Program-made: the position numbers and the translations under genes
Notes under the pieces: generated by a model
Databases searched by the model: none
Seen by the model: the letters and a program-made list of their open reading frames with translations, nothing else
Told to the model about the DNA's origin: nothing
DNA from: an uncultured Ruminococcus sp.
GTDB lineage: Bacteria > Bacillota > Clostridia > Oscillospirales > Ruminococcaceae
Direction: 5' to 3'
DNA length: 8,336 nucleotides
NCBI GenBank assembly: GCA_946186215.1
Contig: CAMHMM010000076.1
Span: forward strand, 1-8,336
In this document: one piece after another, positions 1 to 5,242 of the stretch
How the letters are laid out: each line of letters starts with the position of its first letter
Position numbering within the stretch: position 1 is the stretch's first letter

Positions 1-204
1 GGTAGCAGCAGAGGTTATCGTTATGCCTCTCTCCTTCTCCTGTGCCATCCAGTCCATAGTGGATGCGCCCTCATGGGTCTCACCCATCTTATAGTTGACA
101 CCGGTGTAGAAAAGGATACGCTCGGTAGTAGTTGTCTTACCTGCGTCGATATGAGCCATTATACCAATGTTTCTTGTTTTTTCAAGCGAACAGTCTCTTG
201 GCAT
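1..204 (-). CDS. fusA: Translation elongation factor G, N-terminal part (runs off the window)
   Basis: EF-G is the GTPase that drives ribosomal translocation and, with RRF, ribosome recycling in the cytoplasm. Only the first 68 codons are present. They begin MPRDCSLEKTRNIGIMAHID and continue through the P-loop (AHIDAGKTTTTERIL, residues 17-31) to the switch regions (GETHEGASTMDWM, then ERGITITSAAT at residues 58-68). All of this is near-identical to the family. The start is the ATG at 204, with GGAGG about 7 bases upstream. It is the third gene of the str operon, 146 bases after rpsG. The rest of the protein (normally about 690 residues) lies beyond position 1. Identification is secure. Confidence 0.97.
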   Translation of the reverse strand, partial: MPRDCSLEKTRNIGIMAHIDAGKTTTTERILFYTGVNYKMGETHEGASTMDWMAQEKERGITITSAAT

Positions 205-271
205 AATTTTTCCTCCGTATATTGGATAAGTGCAGCCTCTGTACCTCACGCACACGCGAAGTCGGCACAGT

Positions 272-308
272 GTCCGGCAGCCGGACGAGAGCAGGCTTTA
301 CAGCCTGC
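272..308. repeat. Two adjacent perfect mini-hairpins in the rpsG-fusA spacer
   Basis: The first hairpin has arms GTCCGG and CCGGAC around CAG (272-286). The second has arms GCAGGCT and AGCCTGC around TTAC (291-308). Neither is followed by a T-tract on the minus strand, so they are not obvious terminators. As RNA in the polycistronic str mRNA they could act as processing or stability elements. The second resembles the GCAGGC/GCCTGC hairpins at 1658, 2238 and 7223, so it may belong to the same dispersed hairpin family. Confidence 0.6.
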
Positions 309-350
309 CGCCGCACATAAACATTGCTTTGAATGAACCTATGAAAAAGG

Positions 351-821
351 TCACCATCTGTAGTGAGCAAAAGCCTTGTTTGCCTCTGCCATCTTGTGAG
401 TATCCTCACGCTTCTTGCAGGCACCGCCGATGCCGTTCATAGCATCCATGATCTCTGCTGCAAGCCTTTCCTTCATGGTTCTCTCGTTTCTGGCTCTGGA
501 ATACTTGGTGAGCCATCTGAGGCCAAGAGTCTGCTTTCTTTCAGGTCTAACCTCCATGGGCACCTGATATGTAGCACCGCCGACACGGCGTGCCTTTACC
601 TCAAGCTGAGGCATGATGTTTTCGAGTGCTTCGTTGAAAGCCTCAAGGGGATCCTTGCCGGTCTTTTCCGAAACAATATCGAAAGCTCCGTAAACGATCT
701 TCTGGGCAACGCCCTTCTTACCGTCGAGCATAATATTGTTGATAAGACGAGTTACGATCTCAGAGTTGTAAACAGGATCTGCAAGAACCTCTCTCTTTGC
801 GATTCTACCTCTTCTTGCCAC
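351..821 (-). CDS. rpsG: 30S ribosomal protein S7
   Basis: S7 is a primary 16S rRNA-binding protein that nucleates assembly of the small-subunit head and lines the E site. In many bacteria it also represses str-operon translation. The product is 156 residues, the usual length, and begins MARRGRIAKREVLADPVYNS. It contains the typical GGATYQVPMEVRPERK and LGLRWL segments and ends KAFAHYRW. The chosen start is GTG at 821, because AAGGAGGG lies 7 bases upstream of it. An in-frame ATG at 839 would place the ribosome site inside the coding region and add residues foreign to S7. It sits 210 bases after rpsL and 146 bases before fusA, which are rather long spacers for this operon. Confidence 0.97.
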   Translation of the reverse strand: MARRGRIAKREVLADPVYNSEIVTRLINNIMLDGKKGVAQKIVYGAFDIVSEKTGKDPLEAFNEALENIMPQLEVKARRVGGATYQVPMEVRPERKQTLGLRWLTKYSRARNERTMKERLAAEIMDAMNGIGGACKKREDTHKMAEANKAFAHYRW

Positions 822-909
822 AATACTTCCCTCCTTCATAATAGTAATGAATTCACAGGTACTCGCTTACCACAATAAGCGCAGCCGACAAAGCGGCGCA
901 GCAGCAGAG

Positions 910-1009
910 AGATACGCATATCTATATAAAGGGCATTACGCCCTGACTCTGCATAATGTGGTTTCAAGCCGCACAAAATGTGCATTCCTTTGATTTTGTC
1001 CTTACGGAC
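910..1009. repeat. Cluster of small hairpins in the rpsL-rpsG spacer
   Basis: The 210-base spacer contains four short inverted repeats. They are AGATA/TATCT around a 4-base loop (910-923), AGGGC/GCCCT around 5 bases (930-944), GCACA/TGTGC around 3 bases (971-983) and GTCC/GGAC around 4 bases (998-1009). None is followed by a clear T-run in the direction of transcription. I see no good internal promoter. They may be sites for S7 autogenous control or mRNA processing, but each stem is only 4-5 bp and some could be chance. Confidence 0.4.
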
Positions 1010-1031
1010 TCAGGCTTTCGGCTTCGTCGGA

Positions 1032-1451
1032 TTACTTGCCTGCCTTGGGTCTCTTAGCACCATACTTGGATCTTGCCTGATTTCTCTTGGCAACGCCCTG
1101 AGTATCGAGTGTACCTCTGATGATGTGGTAACGCACACCGGGGAGGTCCTTTACTCTTCCGCCTCTGATAAGAACAACGGAGTGCTCCTGAAGGTTGTGA
1201 CCGATACCGGGAATGTAAGCAGTAACTTCATTGCCGTTGGTCAGCTTAACTCTGGCGATCTTTCTCATAGCGGAGTTAGGCTTCTTGGGAGTAGCCGTTC
1301 TTACAGCGGTGCATACGCCTCTCTTCTGGGGTGAGGAAAGGTCGATAGCGATCTTCTTCTTGGAGTTATAACCCTTCTGAAGAGCGGGTGCTGTGGACTT
1401 CTTCTCAATAACGCTTCTGCCCTTGCGGACAAGCTGGTTAAAGGTTGGCAT
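1032..1451 (-). CDS. rpsL: 30S ribosomal protein S12
   Basis: S12 sits at the decoding centre of the 30S subunit and governs translational accuracy and streptomycin response. The protein is 139 residues. Its PALQKGYNSKKKIAIDLSS stretch (residues 22-40) is the longer loop typical of Gram-positive S12 compared with E. coli. The two classical streptomycin-response lysines are wild type: K56 in TPKKPNSA and K101 in GRVKDLPG. D102, the usual methylthiolation site, is also present. The start is ATG at 1451, preceded by AAAGGAGATG. A longer frame upstream is not S12-like. It is the first gene of the str operon and has its own consensus promoter, so it need not depend on rpoBC readthrough. Confidence 0.97.
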   Translation of the reverse strand: MPTFNQLVRKGRSVIEKKSTAPALQKGYNSKKKIAIDLSSPQKRGVCTAVRTATPKKPNSAMRKIARVKLTNGNEVTAYIPGIGHNLQEHSVVLIRGGRVKDLPGVRYHIIRGTLDTQGVAKRNQARSKYGAKRPKAGK

Positions 1452-1516
1452 CAATACATCTCCTTTCTGAAAGTATGAAAATAGACAGTACAGCCGTATG
1501 ACTGCACGCAAAATAA

Positions 1517-1545
1517 ATTATACCTTTATTATCCGCCGTTGTCAA
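1517..1545 (-). promoter_or_regulatory. Sigma-A promoter of the str operon
   Basis: On the minus strand TTGACA (1545-1540), a 17-base spacer and TATAAT (1522-1517) give a full consensus promoter. Transcription should start near 1510, leaving a leader of about 60 bases. That leader contains a weak stem (GTGCAG/CTGTAC) and the AAAGGAG ribosome site of rpsL. Full consensus fits the very high expression of ribosomal protein genes. Confidence 0.85.
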
Positions 1546-1632
1546 GCGCATTTTTCAGCCTTTGCAAATTTTGTAGACTTGCAACAAAACCCTGCTCATT
1601 ATACTGCTTGCTATGTGCATTTTTTTGCGGCA

Positions 1633-1695
1633 GGCGGCGAAACGCCGCCGGGTGGATGCAGGCTCTGCCTGCCGGGAACTGCGGACTTTGTCCGC
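1633..1695. repeat. Mini-hairpin repeat array, copy A
   Basis: Three consecutive inverted repeats each have a three-base loop: GGCGGCG-AAA-CGCCGCC (1633-1649), GCAGGC-TCT-GCCTGC (1658-1672) and GCGGAC-TTT-GTCCGC (1681-1695). Positions 1643-1673 match 2223-2253 at 30 of 31 bases, so this is a dispersed repeat and not a gene-specific structure. No T-run follows on either strand at terminator distance. It lies upstream of the rpsL promoter in non-coding sequence. Confidence 0.75.
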
Positions 1696-1738
1696 CTAAC
1701 GGTAGCCTATTGGCTTAAATTGTATATTTGCGGCGAGT

Positions 1739-1826
1739 CAAAGGGGATGAAACACCAGAGGGACGGAGCGCCAGTTTGCGAAGATGGCCGTATTTGTGCG
1801 CCGTCCCTCTTCGTTTCTCCCCTTTG
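1739..1826. repeat. 88-nt imperfect long hairpin
   Basis: The left arm (1739-1771) pairs with the right arm (1798-1826). The outer segment is CAAAGGGGA with GAAAC (one bulged T at 1748). The inner segment AGAGGGACGG (1757-1766) pairs perfectly with CCGTCCCTCT (1801-1810), followed by CGC/GCG across a two-base bulge. The loop is about 26 bases. Only small bulges interrupt close to 27 pairs. There is no T-tract and no clear promoter beside it. It could be a miniature inverted-repeat element or a structured RNA; I see no target-site duplication. Confidence 0.6.
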
Positions 1827-1839
1827 TATCCCCTTTTCC

Positions 1840-2062
1840 CCACTCTGATGTTGATTTGCTTTCCGTTTGGACACCGCTTATAACCCACTCAGGATTATCG
1901 GCACACTAAATTTAACATTCGCTCAGGTGGGGTTTGCGGGGGCAGTCGCCGATGTATGCCTGCTTTCTGCTTCATTTGACTTGCCCTGTCATTTAGTCAG
2001 TCACCTGCTCTCATATTCGTCAAACTCTCATATTAATTTGTGCAGTCAGCAATGCTGACAGC
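1840..2062. other. Intergenic stretch with no recognisable gene
   Basis: I find no convincing coding sequence on either strand: the open frames lack ribosome sites and any family resemblance. The stretch contains two direct copies of CTCTCATATT (2008-2017 and 2025-2034), similar to CTCTCATTTG at 2071 and 7249. It also contains a hairpin GTCAGC-AAT-GCTGAC (2045-2059), again with a three-base loop. It may be decayed mobile or repeat DNA. Confidence 0.5.
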
Positions 2063-2210
2063 TACCCGTACTCTCATTTGTGAGTAATGCTCATTTGCGG
2101 CTCGGTTCGTTAATGAACCCCACCACCACCGCCTTATGGCGGCGGCGGAGTTTACAAACTAAAGTTCCGAGCCACAAATGAACGGCTCCACACAAAATAG
2201 AGTACGGGTA
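2063..2210. repeat. 148-nt branched inverted-repeat element
   Basis: The ends are a perfect 12-bp inverted repeat, TACCCGTACTCT (2063-2074) and AGAGTACGGGTA (2199-2210). Inside, TTTGTG (2077-2082) pairs with CACAAA (2191-2196), and 2091-2105 pairs with 2167-2181 at 14 of 15 positions (TCATTTG then GGCTCGG). The closed interior (2106-2166) holds three small stem-loops: TTC/GAA, CCGCC-TTAT-GGCGG (2129-2142) and AGTT/AACT (2149-2160). Related half-element sequence occurs near 7242-7286. The branched shape suggests a structured RNA or a transposable palindromic element. Nothing in it looks like coding sequence. Confidence 0.65.
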
Positions 2211-2213
2211 ACA

Positions 2214-2264
2214 GCGGCGTTTCGCCGCCGGGTGGGTGCAGGCTCTGCCTGCCGCCGATTTTTT
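2214..2264. repeat. Mini-hairpin repeat array, copy B
   Basis: GCGGCG-TTT-CGCCGC (2214-2228) is followed by GCAGGC-TCT-GCCTGC (2238-2252). Bases 2223-2253 differ from copy A (1643-1673) at one position. The first hairpin has loop TTT where copy A has AAA, as if the loop had been inverted. Six T residues (2259-2264) follow the second hairpin on the plus strand, so this copy could act as a weak plus-strand terminator just upstream of the aminotransferase promoter. Confidence 0.7.
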
Positions 2265-2304
2265 GTACAAAGAATAAATTTTTTGAAAGATTTTTCCGAA
2301 TGAC

Positions 2305-2333
2305 TTGCAAATGCATAAGAAAAGGTATATTAT
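2305..2333 (+). promoter_or_regulatory. Promoter of the aminotransferase gene
   Basis: TTGCAA (2305-2310), a 17-base spacer and TATTAT (2328-2333) lie ahead of the gene. Transcription would start near 2340 and give a leader of about 97 bases. That leader contains two copies of TTTGCGGCAT (2345-2354 and 2393-2402). I recognise no riboswitch in it. Confidence 0.65.
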
Positions 2334-2436
2334 ATATATGCCCTTTTGCGGCATGATCGGAGTAAAGGATATCAGGGGAACCGTCCGCTTGGTTTGCGGC
2401 ATCCGGCGCCCTGCAGAAAAAACAAGGAGCAGCAGT

Positions 2437-3720
2437 ATGTCACTGAAGACCAGAAACCGCGCGGAGCTGGAGGAATTCCTCGCCGCTGCAAGAAAAGAAT
2501 ATGATGAATTCAAGGCACAGGGCTTAAAGCTGGATATGTCAAGAGGCAAGCCCTGCAAGGATCAGCTTGAGCTTTCCATGCCCATCCTCGATGTGTTCAA
2601 CAGCTCATCAGATCTTACCGATTCCGAGGGCGTTGATGTAAGAAACTACGGCTTCCTCACCGGTACCGCAGATGCAAAGAAGCTTTTTGCCGATCTTCTC
2701 GGCGTTGAGCCCTCTATGGTCATCGTCGGCGGCAACTCAAGCCTCAACCTTATGTATGACAGCGTTCAGCGTGCATATAATTTCGGTGTTTACGGCGGCT
2801 CAAAGCCCTGGAGCGCCTGTGAAAAGCCCAAGTTCCTCTGCCCCGTCCCCGGGTATGACCGTCATTTCGGCGTAACTCAGACATTCGGCATCGAGATGAT
2901 AAATGTCCCCATGAGCGAGACAGGCCCCGATATGGATATGATCGAGAAGCTCGTTGCATCCGATCCTTCTATAAAAGGTATGTGGTGCGTTCCCATGTAT
3001 TCCAACCCCGACGGCTTCACCTATTCAGATGATACCGTCCGCAGGATCGCAGCACTCAAGCCCGCTGCAGATGATTTCAGGATCTTCTGGGACAATGCAT
3101 ACTGCATCCACCATCTCAAGGATAACGGCGACAGGCTCCTCAACATCTTTGAGGAAGCACGCAAGTTCGGCAATGAGGATATGATCTACGAGTTCGCATC
3201 CACATCCAAGATCACCTTCCCCGGCTCCGGCGTAGCAGTTATCGTTTCCTCTGAGAACAATACAAAGCATATCACAAAGCAGCTTGCAATGCAGAATATC
3301 AGCTATGACAAGGTAAATCAGCTCCGTCATGTACGCTATTTCGGCAATGCACAGGGGCTTATCGAATACATGAACAAGCACAGGGCTATCCTTGCACCCA
3401 AGTTCGAGCTGGTCGCAAGAATGCTCCGCGAAGGCCTTGGCGACCTTGATATAGTAAGGTTCCACGAGCCCAACGGCGGCTACTTCATTTCCGTCTATAC
3501 TCTCGAAGGCTGCGCAAAGGAAGTTGTAAGGCTCTGCAAGGAGGGCGGCGTTGTGCTCACGGGCGCAGGCGCTACATATCCCTACGGCAATGATCCTGCG
3601 GATTCAAACATCCGTCTTTCACCTTCCTTCCCCACTCTTGCCGATCTGGAAAAGGCAATGGAGCTCTTCATCATCAGCGTGAAGGTTGCTTCCGCAGAAA
3701 AGCTACTTGCTGAAAAGTAA
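2437..3720 (+). CDS. PLP-dependent aminotransferase, class Ic aspartate aminotransferase-like
   Basis: The product is a 427-residue cytoplasmic fold-type I PLP enzyme. It belongs to the family sometimes labelled Aminotran_MocR, whose characterised members (class Ic, as in Corynebacterium) transaminate aspartate and 2-oxoglutarate. Visible active-site features are MSRGKP (34-39), the phosphate-binding GGNSS (98-102), SNPDG (189-193), D219 in FWDNAY (pyridine nitrogen), the Schiff-base lysine K258 in STSKITFPGSG, and R393 in NIRLSPSFP (substrate carboxylate). The start is ATG at 2437, with AAGGAG 7 bases upstream. The frame stays open back to a TTG at 2305, but that overlaps the promoter. It is a single-gene unit convergent with hisS. 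Substrate preference is inferred from family; other amino acids are possible. Confidence 0.88.
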   Translation: MSLKTRNRAELEEFLAAARKEYDEFKAQGLKLDMSRGKPCKDQLELSMPILDVFNSSSDLTDSEGVDVRNYGFLTGTADAKKLFADLLGVEPSMVIVGGNSSLNLMYDSVQRAYNFGVYGGSKPWSACEKPKFLCPVPGYDRHFGVTQTFGIEMINVPMSETGPDMDMIEKLVASDPSIKGMWCVPMYSNPDGFTYSDDTVRRIAALKPAADDFRIFWDNAYCIHHLKDNGDRLLNIFEEARKFGNEDMIYEFASTSKITFPGSGVAVIVSSENNTKHITKQLAMQNISYDKVNQLRHVRYFGNAQGLIEYMNKHRAILAPKFELVARMLREGLGDLDIVRFHEPNGGYFISVYTLEGCAKEVVRLCKEGGVVLTGAGATYPYGNDPADSNIRLSPSFPTLADLEKAMELFIISVKVASAEKLLAEK

Positions 3721-3728
3721 AAACACAT

Positions 3729-3744
3729 CCGCCGTTCAGGGCGG
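3729..3744 (+). other. Small hairpin after the aminotransferase stop
   Basis: CCGCC-GTTCAG-GGCGG begins 8 bases after the stop codon. It has no following T-run, so it is the first of three stacked hairpins between the convergent genes. It is probably a 3'-end stability structure, not the terminator itself. Confidence 0.4.
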
Positions 3745-3752
3745 CGAATATA

Positions 3753-3795
3753 AAATGACACTCCGTCGAAGGATTTCGGCAGGGTGTCATTTGTT
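3753..3795 (+). terminator. Long hairpin, probable terminator of the aminotransferase
   Basis: AAATGACAC (3753-3761) pairs perfectly with GTGTCATTT (3784-3792). The pairing continues inward to about 17 pairs with one C/A mismatch and a GGAT loop. The plus-strand tail is only moderately T-rich (TTTGTTA), so it may pause or terminate together with the next hairpin. Confidence 0.6.
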
Positions 3796-3808
3796 ATATG
3801 TTACAGAA

Positions 3809-3846
3809 AAAGCACAGGAACATACATTCCCGTGCTTTGTGTTTTT
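3809..3846. terminator. Bidirectional terminator between convergent genes
   Basis: AAAGCAC-A-GGAA and TTCC-C-GTGCTTT form an 11-bp stem with one A/C mismatch and a six-base loop (3809-3838). On the plus strand it is followed by GTGTTTTT. On the minus strand it is followed by a T-run from the A-tract at 3807-3811. It therefore suits both the aminotransferase and hisS. The last plus-strand T bases reach the hisS stop codon. Confidence 0.75.
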
Positions 3847-5107
3847 ATCCTATAACATCCGCAACAGCGTCAAGAGCCGTTTCGCTTTCCTCTCCCGTTG
3901 CCATGTTCTTCACCCTGACAGTGCCGCTTTCAAGCTCGCTTTCGCCGATGACCACAAGATACTTCGCGCCGATCTTGTTGGCGTACTTCATCTGAGCCTT
4001 GAATCCCCTGCCGCACAGGTCATACTCAGCCCATTTGCCCTTTGCCCTTGCTGCCGAGGCTGTTCTGACGGTTGCTTCAAGAGCCTTGCCGCCTGTGCTG
4101 TCGCTGTCTGCGGCTACGATGTAAAGATCGCACACACTGTCAGACGAGCCGTTTTCCTTTGCCTTCATAGCAAGGATGAGCCTTTCCATACCCATTGCAA
4201 AGCCCAGTGCGGGAGTAGAGGGACCGCCCATCTCCTCGATGAGTCCGTCATAGCGTCCGCCGCCGCAGACCGTGGCCTGTGCGCCGATATCGCGGGAGAT
4301 AAACTCAAACACCGTTCTTGTGTAGTAGTCAAGGCCTCTTACGATCCTCGGATCGACCGTGTATTCTATACCGAGGCTTTCAAGAAGCGCCTTTACCTTT
4401 GCAAAGTGCTCCGCACACTCATCGCAGAGATAATCCGTGATGATGGGCGCATTTGCCGCGATGCCCTTGCATATCTCGGATTTGCAGTCGAGAAGGCGCA
4501 TCGGGTTCTTTTCAAAGCGGGACTGACAGGTCTCGCAGAGCTTTTCCTTATCGGGTGCAAAATACGCTCTGAGCGCTTCGTAATACTTTGTCCTGCACTG
4601 CTTGCAGCCGATGGAGTTGATGTGCAGCTCGGTGCTGATGCCGAGCTTGTTCAGGATATCCCCTGCCATCTGGATTATCTGTGCATCTGCGGCGGGAGCG
4701 GCGCTGCCCACCATTTCCGCGCCGAACTGGTGGAATTCCCACAGTCTGCCCTTCTGCACATTTTCGTGCCTGAATGCGGAGATCTGGTAATAGATCTTCT
4801 GGGGCATTGCCTCATTGAGGAGCCCGTTCTGGAGCACCGCCCTGATAGCGCCTGCAGTTCCCTCGGGGCGCAGGGTGTAGGTGCTTTCCCTGCCCTTTAC
4901 CGTCCACATTTCTTTTTGCACCACATCGGTGGTCTCGCCTACGGAGCGGATGAAAAGCTCCGTTTTCTCAAAGGTGGGGAAGCGTATCTCGCGGAAGCCG
5001 TAGGTCTTGGCTGTGTCCGCCATGAGGCGCTCGGTGTTCTGCCATATATAGCTTTCGGAGGGGAGCACATCCTCCGCGCCCTTGTTTCTTGTTGCCACAA
5101 GTTCCAT
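3845..5107 (-). CDS. hisS: Histidine-tRNA ligase
   Basis: This is a class II aminoacyl-tRNA synthetase that charges tRNA-His in the cytoplasm. It is 420 residues, the normal bacterial length. Class II motif 1 lies near FPTFEKTELF (43-52), motif 2 is AFRHENVQKGRLWEFHQFG (111-129) and motif 3 is GFAMGMERL (302-310). The histidine-specific signatures are LDYYTRTVFE (259-268) and CGGGRYDGL (281-289). The insertion domain carries eight cysteines in pairs (C168/C171, C191/C194, C208/C213, C228/C231), which suggests metal binding. The C-terminal anticodon-binding domain follows about residue 325. The start is ATG at 5107, with AAAGGA 8 bases upstream. It is the last gene of the asnB-lipoprotein-hisS operon, and a tRNA-His gene lies upstream on the same strand. 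Confidence 0.97.
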   Translation of the reverse strand: MELVATRNKGAEDVLPSESYIWQNTERLMADTAKTYGFREIRFPTFEKTELFIRSVGETTDVVQKEMWTVKGRESTYTLRPEGTAGAIRAVLQNGLLNEAMPQKIYYQISAFRHENVQKGRLWEFHQFGAEMVGSAAPAADAQIIQMAGDILNKLGISTELHINSIGCKQCRTKYYEALRAYFAPDKEKLCETCQSRFEKNPMRLLDCKSEICKGIAANAPIITDYLCDECAEHFAKVKALLESLGIEYTVDPRIVRGLDYYTRTVFEFISRDIGAQATVCGGGRYDGLIEEMGGPSTPALGFAMGMERLILAMKAKENGSSDSVCDLYIVAADSDSTGGKALEATVRTASAARAKGKWAEYDLCGRGFKAQMKYANKIGAKYLVVIGESELESGTVRVKNMATGEESETALDAVADVIG

Positions 5108-5122
5108 ATTATCAGTCCTTTG

Positions 5123-5242
5123 TCATATCGCTTCGCCCGATTCGGTCATTATCGCCGTTTCGTGCTGTATGATCTTCCCGCCGCCGTCACAGGCGCAAAG
5201 CAGCAGCAGTGCGGCGGCAAGTATTATCGCTTTTCTTATCAT
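5123..5242 (-). CDS. Micro-lipoprotein of 39 residues (unrecognised family)
   Basis: The frame begins MIRKAIILAAALLLLCACDG. It has a basic N-terminus (R3, K4), a hydrophobic core of about 11 residues and an LCAC lipobox that would make C18 the lipidated first residue (Asp at +2). Only about 22 residues (CDGGGKIIQHETAIMTESGE followed by AI) would remain on the outer membrane face. The ATG overlaps the asnB stop as ATGA, which suggests translational coupling; there is no separate strong ribosome site. The stop lies 15 bases before the hisS start. I do not recognise the family. A short non-functional frame is possible, but the complete lipoprotein signal, exact overlap and operon fit argue that it is expressed. 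Confidence 0.6.
   Translation of the reverse strand: MIRKAIILAAALLLLCACDGGGKIIQHETAIMTESGEAI

Noticed and set aside
822..839. ATG at 839 as the rpsG start
   Set aside because: It precedes the AAGGAGGG site, which belongs to the GTG at 821; the extra residues do not match S7.
1867..2058. 63-codon plus-strand frame in the intergenic region
   Set aside because: No ribosome site, low-complexity translation, and it overlaps repeat motifs.
2121..2148. Short CCA/GGC triplet runs as a microsatellite or CRISPR-like repeat
   Set aside because: They are arms of a stem-loop within the 148-nt element; no regular spacer-repeat structure exists anywhere in the window.
2305..2436. N-terminal extension of the aminotransferase from TTG 2305
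   Set aside because: It overlaps the promoter and has no ribosome site; ATG 2437 has AAGGAG and a family-like N-terminus.
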